This document shows, one piece after another, positions 45,587 through 57,799 of a DNA stretch of 64,000 nt. Within the stretch, counting starts at the first letter, position 1, and every line of letters begins with the position of its first letter. A program made the position numbers and the translations under genes. Source of the stretch: Tulasnella sp. 424 (taxonomy: Eukaryota > Basidiomycota > Agaricomycetes > Cantharellales > Tulasnellaceae); contig WSUB01000023.1 in NCBI GenBank assembly GCA_019633425.1, forward strand, positions 254,961-318,960. Direction: 5' to 3'. The notes beneath the pieces are model-generated. The model did no database searches. It saw only the letters and a list, made by a program, of their open reading frames with translations, and was not told where the DNA came from.

Positions 45587-46043
45587 TCAGAACCAAGACA
45601 CTCCCTTGCTCAGTGCAGTCACGATGCGCATCTCTGGTATCTCCACCACACGTTCCACCACTGCTTCCTGGTACACAGCAGCCCACATGATGTCTGCCGT
45701 TCCAACCTTGATTCGGTATCTCCAGCCCTGCACATCGTTCGAAGGGGGGTCAGCAATCAGGCCCGGGGACTTGCAATGAAGGATAACTCACCGACGCGCT
45801 GGGAAGCACCTCCAGTATCGTACCTCGAAGAAACGATGTTACGTCTTCTGGGTTATGCAGAAGGACTTTGGCGCCTTTACGATATTTGGCAGGGGTCGTC
45901 GGTATAGTCGCCGAGATGTGTTTCTAAAAAATAATTAATTCTCCCTCAGTTTTCCGCCCGCCGTTAACTAAACAGCTCCAAAAACCCACATAGCTGCTGG
46001 TGGGCGAGCTAGTCAATGTCGAAGAAATAGTAGCAGTGCCCAT
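45587..46043 (-). CDS. small beta-rich protein A, unrecognised family
   Basis: About 107 residues in three exons. Exon 1 is MGTATISSTLTSSPTSSY followed by GTGGGT. Exon 2 is KHISATIPTTPAKYRKGAKV, then LLHNPEDVTSFLRGTILEVL and PSAS. Exon 3 is GWRYRIKVGTADIMWAAVYQ followed by a Val/Glu-rich end and TGA at 45587. The alternation KGAKVLL..GTILEVL..WRYRIKV suggests a small SH3/Tudor-like barrel. It shares layout and one intron position (directly after PSAS) with the gene at 47172-47751, so the two are probably homologues. Function unknown. Confidence 0.65.
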
Positions 46044-47171
46044 GACGAGAGAGGGTTGACGCGAGTCTTTTGTTTTGTGAGAGAGGAGAGGAAAAGGTGA
46101 GCGGAATGTGGTTGCTGAAGGATTTACGCGTCGCCCTTGTGATTATTATAGACCCCTCCCTTGGCCCTTTGGACACGAGTACGTACATCTCTACCGCAGT
46201 CCGTTCTGTCTTGTTGCAAGTTTGCGGCATTTCTTCTGTTCGCTCGGCGCGTCCCCGTCAAACGGACAGCGCAGCCGATTGATCGAGTGGCGGTACCCGA
46301 CGCGCACAACCACTGGTGCTTCTCACCGACCGCCACACGGACGTACAGATCAGCGCTCAGCGACTCATTCTTACTTCATCGCTCGACGCAGTGAAGTTAT
46401 TTATGTCTGCCACTGATGTATTGATTGCCCTTTGGACGGGAGCTTTGCTAATGCTGCGGTTGGCCCTCTGTCAAAAGAAGAGCGCTAGGTAGACTGCGGG
46501 TGCAGACGGGATGTACCCGAACGAACCCGTGACAATTTCTTCCATCGAGCATTCCTACAAACGACGGATGCACAGGTGTAGAAGATCGATTTTTCACTTC
46601 TATCGTGAAGCTTGTCCGCTGCGGGCTCTGCGCTGTGCCGGTGCTGGAATCGACGTCCTCAATTCGAATGCCGCAGCGGAGGCCGCTTGGCCCTCCAAGC
46701 TCGGCATTCCTATTCACATCATCTTCAACATTATTACATTAGCGATTAATAGAGTCAGGGTGAGTATGGCGTGGTTGTGTGGCGCAAAAGGTTCCACGGG
46801 CTTTGGGGGTGGCCAGTGGCATAACAATCTGCCCCTAATCATATGCAGTTTGTGCAAGTCCATCCTCGACCAGTGCTCGACTCCACTGACAGCCTCTGAG
46901 GCCCTCCGCACTCGATTGGATGCAGTCATTAGGGGAAAAAGAAAGGAGGTATTGTCAACGTATGGCGACTCTTGCTCCAAAAATGAACTCCTTATTCGAT
47001 AGGGTGTCGAAGACATATGATTCCTCCTGCACGCAAAAGGAAAACAGGAGACCGTCCATCTCATTACGCCACATTACAAAGCTATAGGTACTGTACTAAA
47101 GAAATATCCGTGATGATATAGATAAATAATAATTATGTCCTGGGCACTGCGTTGCTTCATTCCGTTTGATG
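46044..47171. other. region between the two small-protein genes
   Basis: About 1.1 kb. A plus-strand stretch 46511-46760 followed by a GTGAGT..ATGCAG-like gap is open but shows no family signature. No gene is supported. Confidence 0.3.
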
Positions 47172-47751
47172 TTAAGGCAACCCGCGAGAAGCAGCGACCA
47201 CCGCGCTAAAGCTCGCCACGGAACCTTTAACGAGTCGTCCTTCCTCGACAAGGTCCGACTCATCGAGTGCGGCCTCAGCCTCGGGGTACGCCGCGCTGTA
47301 TATACGATCTGAGCCTTTCTCGCGGACACGATAGCGGTAAGACCGTCCAGCCTATAGAAGGAAATGCCATAATTAGCGCCCTGCACGTTCTCCCATTTAG
47401 AAAATGTTCCCAACTCACTGAGGCAGGTGCAACGACTTCCGTAATGACAGCAGAAATCGACGACGTGTTTACGGTTCCAATGACTAGAACCTCATCTCCA
47501 ACTGCGAATGCAGGAGTGGTGTTTTTACTTGGGGATGGGGCGGCGGAAGGTGAATTCGAACGTGAGCGCTGTTGTTGCTCAGATACCGTAAGGGTGGTTG
47601 CTTTGGGACTTTGAGAGGACTAAAGATTTAGAGAAGGCGTTGGAATGATTAGTGCCGGTCCACATCAAGACAGTGCGTGGCGAGCTCTACTTACACTACG
47701 ATGGATCATCGAGAAGTCATGAACGTTACTGCGCTTGAGGAATCCGAACAT
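47172..47751 (-). CDS. small beta-rich protein B, homologue of protein A
   Basis: About 145 residues in three exons. MFGFLKRSNVHDFSMIHRS is followed by a Ser/Pro/Gln-rich stretch, then FAVGDEVLVIGTVNTSSISA, VITEVVAPAS, an intron (GTGAGT..CTATAG), AGRSYRYRVREKGSDRIYSA, AYPEAEAALDESDLVEEGRL, ending AASRGLP. The module (F.VGDEVL, then a strand ending before P.AS, then YRYRV, then AAYPEAE) parallels protein A (YRKGAKVLL, LPSAS, WRYRIKV, AAVYQEA), including the phase-0 intron after PAS. It may be a small protein-binding barrel. No family name can be given. Confidence 0.65.
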
Positions 47752-48451
47752 GTTTATGTTACAAGACTGGGGAGTAGATGTACTCGAAAGGTTGATGTTG
47801 TTGGAGAGGAGGGAAAGGGAGATTTTGCTGAAGAGGGTAAAAACGAGGCCTTACCTGAGGCCGTTATATACGTGTATAAGGGTCGAGTGGTGTAACTAGG
47901 CGATTCCCTTTATTTCGGTGACTCTGCCCGTCCACTTACAATATTTTCATGGCATTGCTGTGTAATTCTAACGAATCCTTCTTTTGCTGAGTAAAAGGCC
48001 AAGCGCAGGCGCCCTTGTGATCGCATCAGCCCCCGAGAGAAGCTTAGGCACTGCTTTGCGTCAGCGGCTGAGAGATGTCGGGAACCACGGAGCGCGGGGA
48101 GAGTCCCCCGAGCACAGCCACTCCCGCGCCGCTTAGGTAACAACAGCTCGGTCATCTCGCCGCTCCCGGAGACGTTTCCGTCCGGCCGTCCTACCCGATT
48201 CGGGTAAACGACTTGTGCGTGTGTATTGCGGTGGCCGGCCTGTAGGAAGACTTGTGACTCCCGCGGCCACCGATGCATAGGGTCCAAGCGGGTCCGTAGC
48301 ACTTTCAGACGGGTTTGACGCCGTCAATTGCGAACCAAGATTAGCGTTCCACGCCAAGTTGACTCGGGAATGAAAGCTGCGTCATTTCCCCTGGGCCACA
48401 CCGTCCTATTAGCTATTTCAAGCATTACGTTTTTTAAACCATCTAGCCAAT
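47752..48451. other. intergenic region, no supported gene
   Basis: 0.7 kb, GC-rich at 48000-48260. Only unrelated short frames are present. Confidence 0.4.
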
Positions 48452-49188
48452 CTACACAACACGTCGATCCGTCATGACGCGAACGATACACCCAGTACCC
48501 GCAACATCGGTCAACTGCGCACCAGCAGGAACGTAAAAAAAGAGAGGCCCCCAGGTTAGAGATTCCCGTGCTTTAATGACGCGGCGTATGGGGGGAAACG
48601 CGCACCTTTTCATGCCAACTCAGTAACACGCTAGGGTTAACGTCTGAATTCTCTTGCAGGCCCATCCCCTTGTAAAGGTACTTCATCAACGTATCCTGCG
48701 CATCTGGTTGTAATGACCGGACGATATTCGGAATATCGGCTGCCTTTGTCGAGTTGAGGATGAGCATGACGGAAGCTAGGTTGAGGGCCTGCATTATTAT
48801 ATCGACGATGGATATGCGGTCGGCGAGGTTGGAAGGATGGTAAGGGGAAGTGGTAATCAGCAACTCAGATACAAGCGACAGCAGGACGTAATCTCACCTT
48901 TGCTTCATCGACATTCGGGCCATATGGGGCATCAGCTAACACTAATGCCAACGCTCCCGCAGTGTCGCCTCTGCATAAACGCCAGTGAAGGTTCAGCCAT
49001 CCAGATTCGGATCAAGATGTTCCTCAAGAAGCGTACTTGGACAGGAAGCTCCTCAGTTGGGTATTCTTCGACTTGACGTCTGCCAATACAGTCGCGGGAT
49101 CCCGTGGGTCGGGGTCAACAAGATCGCTCTCCAGTAAGACGTCCTCGTCGTAGGCATCGATATCGATCTTGCGGAATGAGTCGGCCAT
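48452..49188 (-). CDS. ARPC5: Arp2/3 complex subunit 5 (p16-Arc)
   Basis: Smallest subunit of the Arp2/3 complex, which nucleates branched actin filaments. About 155 residues in four exons: MADSFRKIDIDAYDEDVLLE with STQLRSFL-type end (KSKNTQLRSFLSK); then GDTAGALALVLADAPYGPNV; then ALNLASVMLILNSTKAADIP, DTLMKYLYKGMGLQENSDVN and VLLSWHEK; then LTDVAGTGCIVRVMTDRRVV and stop at 48452. The block MKYLYKGM..VLLSWHEK..G.G.IVRV.TDR is diagnostic of ARPC5. Complete and of normal length. Confidence 0.93.
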
Positions 49189-49531
49189 GACGAGCTTCTT
49201 CAAGTACTAATATAATTAGGGGAAAGACTTTGAAAGGTCTATGTCTGGGAACTGGAGCTTGCTAACACGGCTAGAGACCCTACTGTTGGCTTGAGGGGAT
49301 GCGGTCGCGTTTAGAATGACGGCGCGGGGACCTGAGACCACAACTGCGACAAACCGTCACCGCAATGCAATGAGATTTGGAGAGACTGAAAGCCGTACTA
49401 ATCGTTATCCAAGAGCCTATGTTACAATTGAACCGAAATGTGACTAGAGTAATATCGGGAAAAAAGGGTGAAGAACAAATGCGACCATCCAAAATAATGG
49501 TGCTCTTCTGCGTCTAAAACTCGGGATCGGG
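49189..49531. other. intergenic region between ARPC5 and the exporter gene
   Basis: About 340 bp, upstream of ARPC5 and downstream of the exporter-like gene. No gene seen. Confidence 0.4.
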
Positions 49532-52500
49532 TTATGCCCAAGCCATATTTGTTCCGAACAGGGCCTGAGCTTCCGCAGCCATTTGTTCGGCAATCTGTAC
49601 AGAAATCAGTTTTATCAGCATCTGACTATACAGGAGAGGAAATGCTGAAGAAAGGCTCACACTTCCAAGCTCGACCCAAGTACCTTCGGCTAGAACGAAA
49701 GCACTTCGGTCAAACCCGCTCGTGGTATCGTCCATCTTGTTCAGCGCATCGGTGACCTCAGAGTCCAAATCCGGATATTCCCGAGAAGGATCCCGAGGAG
49801 ATGGGAGGATGGCAGGAAGCGGGCGTTCAGTTGCCAATCCGGAAGACACGATGGAGAGCAGGTTCAGCGTTGCGGCAACCTTGACAGTAGTTGTATGTTG
49901 AGTACAAGCTGTTGAGTGGCACAGGCGGATAAACTCACCCTTGCCGAAGAGAAGGCTCCAGAAGCGATCGTATTCGTCCTCGTCCCGGGGTTGAGGCCTT
50001 CGCAGACAAAGGCTAGGATAGCAAGCAGGTCGATAGTATCATATTGAACTGAGATAAAGAACATCGTGTTAGTTCATATGAAACCGAATGAAAGCAGATA
50101 GCAAAAGGTACTCACGCCGCTGAAGCATAGCATACCGCTCCGGATCCCATTTCTTGTTGATATCGGGCTCCAACTTCGCCAACGCCAACCTCACACTGGT
50201 CAACCTCAACTTGGAGCTGATCGCTCTCAACTCGTACCACCGCTGCTCGTACAAGTTCACTTCCGTCGCGTTCTTGGGTGGATTATGAAGGACCTTGATT
50301 ACCAAGGCGCCGATGTTACCGAGCTCGGAGATGGTTCGAGAGTAGACTCGGCGAACGTGGTCACGTCCGGGTTTTGGTCGCGGGAAGAGGTCGATGATCC
50401 ACGCGGCGGTGATACCGACGATAACCAGGAGCTCTCGGCGCCAGAATACCTGCCAGCCTTGACCGGGCCCCCAAATTTCAGGGACAGGGGAGTTGGGGCG
50501 GTCATACCAGCTGTAGCCGATGATAAGGGCTCCGGCTTAAGAAGAAGAAGAAAAAACCAAGGTGTTAGAAAGGTACATAAACCCCCGATCAAGCGCGCTT
50601 ACAAGTGGTAGCCGTGATATGGGTAAGGAAGTTGGGGTTCCAAATCCTCCAGGGAATGAACAGGGCGAGACAGACCGCGAAAACTGCGGCAAGTCCATAA
50701 GGGTTTCCGTGTCCGCTGCCTGCAGAGATGTACCACATCGCTAGAGCAACAACTCCACCGATGACTGCAACCAAGGTTGTCAGTAAGAGGGCATCGGAAG
50801 TGGGAAGGCAATCAGCACTTACCAACACCCAACAACCGTTGAATGAACCCAAAGGTTGTCTCTCCAGAAAATAGACCTAAACGTAACCGCAGGCAGGTCA
50901 GGAAGGAGTATATAAATCGGTATTAAAAGGTGTACCTTTCGCGGTAACGCCACTAATAAGAGCCCACAGGCCTTTCTCCCTGTAATAAAACTCAGCCGAG
51001 CCATTGTCGAAGATCCAGGCTGGAACAGCGAGACAAATAGCCAAGATGCCGACTTTTAACGCAAACGTAGACTCTATGCTGGAGAAGAACCATTCTACGG
51101 CGGTGTAGATCCATTGAATGATTTTGAGAGCTGCCGAACGACGTCTTTCACTGCCACTCGTGGTTGCGTCTGTTATTTAGGACATTGTGGAGAGATAAGT
51201 GAGAAACCCTCTCTACGAGGAAAGGGATGAAACGGACCTTTCCCAAGTTCCAAAGAAGAAACACCCTCGATGCGTTCAGGAATATCCTCTTCCAAAGGCA
51301 GAACGGCATCTCCTCCAAGCGTCATCTCGATCCTCCGTCTCATCGCTCTCGGTACGGCGTAAGCCTGCTTCGCTTCATCCTCAGCGGAACTGTTCTGTCT
51401 TCCGGGGAGCCACAACTTGACAGGTCGCTTCTCGATCTCGAGAGCAAACTCCAACGCCGATTCCAGCTCGGAAGCGAAAGTGCACATGAACAGTTGCCAG
51501 ACTTCGTGCAGGTACGAAGCGCGGTCACGGTTCGGTTTCACGCCGCCGCTGGACTTTTCGCCTCGAGAGTCTGCGGCTTCGGCCATTGCTTGTTTCAACT
51601 CGGTCAAAGCGGCTTCCAGTTCCTCGGTGACGACGGGAGGTTGCTTGAAAATGCCGGAGAAGGTGTGGCTCATGCTGGTTTCGCGGTCGAGGAAGTTCGT
51701 GAATGCCTCCATGCCTTGTTGTAATGATCTGATTTGACGGTCGGACGAAGCTGCTACCGACGCCAAGAGGTCGCTTAGAGCCGGTGCCGACGCATATGGA
51801 AGCGACTCCACGGATGCCTGTGAAGCTCGAGCGACGGGTGTCTTCTCGCCATCCGATTGCATGCTGCCAACGGCTGCTTTGACTCTCCGGTGAACGTGTC
51901 GAATGAAAATACTTTGCCCCGCTATTAAAGACCGACCCGCATCAGTCACCCCCCGAACACAGCCCTCCCCCAACCCAGTCAAACTCACAAAGACAAAACC
52001 TCATCATCCTGAGCAACTCTACAAGTTTCCAAACATCTTGCCCGCTGGCTTTCTGCATCGATATCTCCCTCGCCAAGAAACCAGTTTGGAGCTGAGCTAA
52101 ATCCGCTTGTTGGATGATTTGGTTTCGGGCGTTGTCCCATTTGGCAATGGCAGCGGCAACTTGGTTATCATCCATGTTGCGAAGGCGCTCCGGTGAGAGC
52201 TGGAGAGCTTCTTTGAGCAACGCGGCTTGGGCGTGCAGTTTCTCCGTTATGGAATGAGAGACGCTTTGAGGCTGAGTTGGATTCACGAACGCGTCAGGTG
52301 GAACGTGATGTGGTATCGAAATGGAAGTACGTACGACGATGAGGATCGAAGAAGCGATGGTTATCGCGAGATAATAGCCGTAGGGAATCACTGAGAGTAA
52401 TAAGCCGTCAGCCCTGTCCTCTTCACGCTAGATAACGACCACCTACTGAAGATCTGTCCCAGCTCCAGCGCGTACCAAAGGGGGATGAGAGGGCCGATGG

Positions 52501-53439
52501 TGGCGTAGATGCAGAGGAGAATAGATCCAAAGACCATGATGAAGAAAAGACGCTGAACAAACGCACTAAGCAAAGCACTCGTCAGCTTCAGATCCCAGTG
52601 CGCTAGAGAGGAGAAGAAATCTTCACCGAATTAAGAAGACAAAGTATATCCCGATGAAGAGAAACACCGCGTAAATCGCTGACGATCCAGCTTGAAGGAA
52701 GATACCCGTGAAGACCTGCTCAAGGAAACGGCCTACAAGGGGCGAGCTTCTCAGTACAGAGACCTAAAGGGTTTATGACGTGTTGATAAATGATTTTACC
52801 TTCGATTTGACCAGGCTGAAGGTCGGGGTTCTCTCTGAAGATGGTTTGGTTGACCATGGCGTACGTCACTTGGTCCTTGGCAACGTCTCTGGCCAGAAGG
52901 GACAACTTCATGGCAAGAACAGACCACCTAGACGTGGGGACGATGTTCAGCGGAGAGTAAAGGGTAGCGTGTTGAGTGAAACCTACCCCCATACGGCACA
53001 GACGACGATGCCGCCCATCAATGTTTGGGTCAAGTAGACTAGCACCAATACGTCAAGATCTAACTCCGCCGAGCTGCCATACGGACGGACTTACTTGGCG
53101 TGGGATCAGATGGGAACTTGATGAAGGCCAAAATAAGTGGTAAGAATCCAGCTGCGAAGGGGAAGCGTCAGTTCGCGGGCGAGTCTGTCTCCAACGCCGG
53201 GCGCTCACCTTGGCCCGCCTTCCTCGCACTCGGGTTGATGATCCATGTCAAACAGCAGCTAGCAGAAAGAATAGTAGCTCGGTTAAAGTGCAGATCCCCG
53301 AACAATGGTGAAGAGAAACAACTTACGCCCACAGCGTGACCCAAACTCTAAATATGGTCCACCGATCACTCCAGCGGCCAACATACTTCTTGAGGTACAG
53401 CGCATCGATGAGACCACTGAGCAGCTTGGGAATGGCCAT
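49532..53439 (-). CDS. Bre4/aromatic-acid-exporter-like membrane protein (FUSC superfamily)
   Basis: Large polytopic protein, about 1000 residues in 12 or more exons. First half: MAIPKLLSGLIDALYLKKYV, FRVWVTLWASCCLTWIINPS, FLPLILAFIKFPSDPTP, YLTQTLMGGIVVCAVW, FTGIFLQAGSSAIYAVFLFI, MVFGSILLCIYATIGPLIPL, YYLAITIASSILIVVR. The middle is cytosolic and helical. Second half: FALKVGILAICLAVPAWIFD, GLFSGETTFGFIQRLLGV, IGGVVALAMWYISAGSGHGN, GLAAVFAVCLALFIPWRIWN, GYSWYDRPNSPVPEIWGPGQ, LVIVGITAAWIIDLFPRPKP, and a helical C-terminus. This is the fungal layout of an ER-transporter-like 6TM N-terminus with an FUSC/ArAE second bundle (yeast Bre4 relatives). Cargo unknown. MAIPK is the first in-frame Met after a stop. 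Confidence 0.85.
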
Positions 53440-54028
53440 CCCCCTATTGAATTCGTTGCTCTAAGAGGGGAATCGGAAGATGTGGTTGAGAATAGAGGAA
53501 GATCGCCACCTTTGAAGGGAAGGGGCCGAAAGGGATCAGCGTGCAGCCTGGGGTGAGGAGAAGCAAGGCCAACCGGCGATTTTTATGCCGGATCTCCCAC
53601 AGCGCGGCGTAGACAAAAGCGGGAGGTAGATAGCGTGTCTTGAAGAAGAAGAATCATGGCCCTGCCGCTTTATATAAGTATGCATGTATGTTTGTAGAGT
53701 CAAAACCGGCCGGCAAACATGTGCTTCCCGGTTGTCGCTCGGGTGTTCGCTCGGGTGTCACTGTGGGGGGGGGTCAACTCGGCCAATTCGCCGATTCCCC
53801 GCTTAACGAAGTACCGTGGATAGCTCGTCGACCACCCAACATTCTAACAGCAAGCGGGCGTAAACCGATAGTTTATACGGGTTGTATGGCGCCCGGTACG
53901 TCACTCGGGCGGTGACGTTGTATGCTTATTGGGCTAGCGCAAGAACTAAGTGGCACTGATACGGCACTCGGGCTGAAGAACATTGCCGGCACTCAGCCAA
54001 AATCCACGGTTTAGAATTAACATTGAAC
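53440..54028. other. intergenic region, no supported gene
   Basis: About 0.6 kb between the exporter-like gene start and the UBC7 stop. Contains a G run near 53765. No gene seen. Confidence 0.4.
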
Positions 54029-54870
54029 CTATACGCCAAGCATATCCCTGATCTGCTGTCGCACTATCCGTTCGAATTCCTGACAAAAGCCCACGGTAAG
54101 TGTGAGAGCCTCGTTAAAACCCGAGGCCAGAGACATACCGGGCGATTCTCCCTGTAGACCTTGCAGCAGTCGATATTTGCACCACTTTCAAGGTTCGGTT
54201 CTAGTTGGGCGAGGACGCGTTAGAAACCTTCGGAAACCGAGGGAAGTGTCCCGAGCCCACCTGCAAGCATCGACACAACGCTCAAAAGAACCTTCTCCAC
54301 AGACTGAACAGGCGACCATCGCTCAGAGGACAGCTCGTACCCCGTTGGGTCTTCTCCCGGAGCGTGGAGGATCGAGATGCACACATTGCCATCCTTGTAA
54401 ACTAATCAAAGGGTTTCAGGTCAACCTTCAGTCTGCAAGGCACGCAAAGCACAAAAGGGACTCACTATTAGGGTGGAATAATGGGGGATCGAACTTCATC
54501 TTGAATGGGCTTAGAGGGTAATCCGATGGGAAGCTAAGCCTGGCCGCAAAGACACCGCCTTCCTGCGAGGATGATCTTGGCATTAGTAACGGGAACAGAC
54601 TGACCCCACCGGAAGCAGAACTGCGTTTCGGCCGCTCACATAAGGAGTATCCTTTGGACCCATAATTAAAGCTTCCCATTCAAAGAAATTGTCCTCAGAT
54701 ATCGGCCCTGCCAGCCATAAGCCCAAAGCATCAGTAATTTTGCTTGTAGACATAAAGGGGCACAGAGAGAAAGACGAACCGGCGGTGAACATATTGTCAG
54801 GAGCTCCGTTCGCTGTAAGCTGCTTGTATTCGGTCATGAGCCTTCTGAGTGCTGTAGCTCTCGAAGACAT
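54029..54870 (-). CDS. UBC7: ubiquitin-conjugating enzyme E2, UBC7/UBE2G type
   Basis: E2 enzyme of ER-associated degradation, working with Cue1/Hrd1-type partners. About 167 residues in six exons. [89 protein letters not shown] (active-site Cys in GNVCIS, followed by the acidic-loop insertion typical of Ubc7/Ube2g), [53 protein letters not shown] and stop at 54029. All catalytic features are present. Confidence 0.95.
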
Positions 54871-55234
54871 GGCCGGTTCGTTACTGGTCGTAAGCTAGAT
54901 ATTCGGCAAGAGATATGGGAGAGATTGATGCGGAAATGGCGGTGAGGGTCGGTTCTGGTCAGGCAACCAATTGCCGGCCCTGATTCCGCCCTTTGTCAGC
55001 AAAACTCTACGTTCACACGAGCACGGGACCCGAAACAGTGCGCCCTCTCGGAACGCCTCAAAACTGTGTCGCGCGCTTTTTACCTCCTCTCTTCCCAACC
55101 CCTTCGATTCGCTTCCGCATTACCGAGCACAGACACTTCTACGTCACAGCATCGGTCCAACTACTATTTACTACCCACATTCTCTTGTAGCTATCACTCT
55201 CTTTTTCCCCCCCAGCAAAACACACCCTACAACG
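54871..55234. promoter_or_regulatory. divergent promoter region of UBC7 and Kre9-like gene A
   Basis: About 360 bp. The part from about 55111 on is duplicated upstream of the second Kre9-like gene (60487-60609). A C/T-rich tract (cactctctttttccccccc) lies 20-40 nt before the ATG in both copies, then caaaacacaccc. Such tracts are frequent near transcription starts in fungi. No specific binding site is claimed. Confidence 0.4.
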
Positions 55235-56278
55235 ATGTTCTTCTCACCAAAGTCTATCGCTCTCACCGTGCTTGGCCTCCTCGCCGCACCGATCGTCTGT
55301 ACGTCCGCATCCAACTCACCTTACAATGTATTCTTCAGCCACTCACGAACCTTCCTTTGCAGCTGCCATCACCGTCTCTGGACCATCATCAGATAAATAC
55401 TGGTGAGAAAAGATGAATTTCAATGTTGTCTGTGGTCCAAAGTCTAATGACGACGGTGGCTGCTTCCAATAGGGTGTTCGGCACTTCCAACCAAATCACT
55501 TGGTCATCCAGCAAAGGCGACCCAACGTCGGTCTCAATCACTATCACCAACCCCAACTCTGATGCCCTCAACGGAAAGTTTTCTGTAAGTAAATTTCCCT
55601 TTTCCGCGCGGCGGGCATTGTGCGACAACCGCACCCTGCACATCTCGGCAAGAGGACCCTTTCTGACCGATTCTCCTTGGCAACAACCGACAAATCCTTT
55701 GCACGCCCCATTTCCTCTTCACCTGCCCACGTGCCCCCGTGTTTGCCATTTTATGTTGTAGATTTCCGAAAACGTGCAGACAACCGACGAGAGTTTCACC
55801 GTGACCGACGTAACTCTGAAACCAGCCACAGGATACATCGTCAATTTCATCAACCCACAGAACAATTCCGAGATTTACGCGTCTTCATCTCCGTTTGAAG
55901 TCAAGCCTGCTGGAAGTACGTCCACTATTCTTCAAGCTCTAAATCGCTGGGGCCTTTTTGCTGATCGGTCCATCTTGATTAGCTCCTCCATACGGCGCGA
56001 CCGTCTACACCGTCTTGAGCTTCTCCATCTCTGGCGACCAAACCAAGACCTTCACCTTGGTCGAAACGTCCTGGGCCAACTCCGCCTCTCAAACTCCCGC
56101 TCTTACCGGAACCGGCCTCGTCACGCTTACGGCTTCATCGACCAGCGCAGCCGGAGCCGCTACAGCCACTCTTCGATCTGGTAACAGCAACCACAACGCC
56201 GCTACGTCCCTCCAGGCCGTTAGCACCATGGCAATTGGTTTCATGGGAGCAATCGCCGGAGCTGCTCTTTTGCTGTAA
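55235..56278 (+). CDS. Kre9/Knh1-like GPI-anchored surface protein, copy A
   Basis: Secreted, Ser/Thr-rich, GPI-type protein of about 235 residues. Signal peptide MFFSPKSIALTVLGLLAAPI; then an immunoglobulin-like Kre9/KNH module (ITVSGPSSDKYWVFGTSNQI, WSSSKGDPTSVSITITNPNS, ISENVQTTDESFTVTDVTLK, GYIVNFINPQNNSEIYASSS); a Ser/Thr/Ala-rich stalk; and a hydrophobic C-terminal end AIGFMGAIAGAALLL for GPI attachment. Introns: GTACGT..TGCAG, GTGAGA..AATAG, GTAAGT..TGTAG, GTACGT..ATTAG. Family members are linked to cell-wall beta-glucan assembly or serve as structural wall proteins. A close paralogue lies 5.4 kb downstream. Confidence 0.88.
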
Positions 56279-57799
56279 TCACCGACACTTCTTGGAGGGG
56301 GGTTTCTTCGATCCAGCAGTTCGCTGAGTTCTTTTGTTTTATATCTTGACATATAACTTGCCCTTGTTTTTGCCTCGCTTTTTTCTTCACTGTCACCATT
56401 TTTTTTTGGTCTTCTTACTGGTAATACCCCCCTTTCTTGGACCCATCCAAATACCGCCTGGCACAGGAACATCCAGCTTGCAACCTCAAATTTCTTGTCT
56501 ATATCATCTCTCGCGCCTTTTCAGCGAGTGTCTCTATCATCGTCAAACTGTATTCCCCGCCTGTGTCCATCCGATGTCGCTCCTTTCCACCACCACTCTC
56601 TGTTAATAGCATATCCTTGCGTCGCACGCCTCCTTCAAATACTATTATTTAGCCAATCTGTTTTGGGCCTAATAGCTACGGGGGTGGCTGGTCCCAGGCA
56701 TCCATCAAAACGTTTACGTGACGAGCTAGACGCCGTACCAGCCACCGCGCTGCAGTGCACGCGCTTTTGAATCTCCGCCTCACGCGACGCACGTCTTTGA
56801 AAGTAATTTGTGCTGAGGGCGTGTGATGCAGGAGAAACCAGGCTGTGAGTTTCTTCCGCATACAAGGCGCAGGGTTTAAGTGACTGGTGGCAGTTCTATC
56901 GTTGAACGGACGAGGATTGAACAAAGAGTGGCCGTCCTCGCACAGTATTCGTCGGGAACCACTCCTTGATTCAACTCGTGGCCCCCCTTCGAATTCTTTC
57001 AGTCCTCGCTTCGAGCAAAGAGAGGACCAGGGTGACAACATTTATAAACCATCCCGGCCCGATACTCCGCCCCTCAAAAACGCTTGTTTTCACGTTGTGC
57101 CACGCGCGGCGAAACGCCCATGCCCATCGTGGCTTAGAGCTGATATATAGCAATAGGTTGAGGGCCCCTTATTTAATTATCCGAAGTGGGGGTTCGCGTT
57201 CCGGGCATACAACGCGCGGAGTTGTCCCTGGACTCCCGGCGTACCGTACTAAGTGCTTAGATGAACTGGTATCTGGAGAAGCCCTTCCGAGCCAGCTCGA
57301 TTGAGGAATTGGTCATCTGAAGTCTCGGAAGCTTCTTGACTCCTCCCGATCACTCCAAAAGAAGCGCCGGATGAGGAGCTCAGAAAAGGATAGCCAGAGT
57401 CGAGCCATCGGACACGCAAATCTATAATAACGCTACATCATGGCCGTGGTTTTGAAAGTACATCGATTTGATAGAGACGTATAAAATAACCCGTTGCCGA
57501 GGTCGTATTAACATACGTCGCTCAGGTGCAACATGCAGCCCAAAGTGGGATGATCCGATCTATCGTAAAGCAAGAGCTCATGGCATGCAAACGTATTAAA
57601 ATACATATGAACAATGAGATACTGCCAAAGCGGATTCGATACCGTTCTTGGCGACCGTAAAAAAGTAGCTAGCGGGAGGAGATGTGATAGAACAGGCTTT
57701 CAAAGATGGTCTACAGCTTGACGGCCGAGAGCACGGATCAGCAACCTATCACTGGGAAGGGATTAGGGATGGGATGTTGTTGTGGACGGATACACGGGG
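56279..57799. other. duplicated intergenic region downstream of Kre9-like gene A
   Basis: 3' flank of the Kre9-like gene (T-rich, 56330-56420) and of kinase-TPR copy 2. It is matched, with substitutions and small indels, by 61619-63270. No gene is supported. Confidence 0.5.

Noticed and set aside
46511..47002. Plus-strand 163-codon frame between the two small-protein genes
   Set aside because: No family signature, and the opposite strand is equally open; not enough to call a gene.
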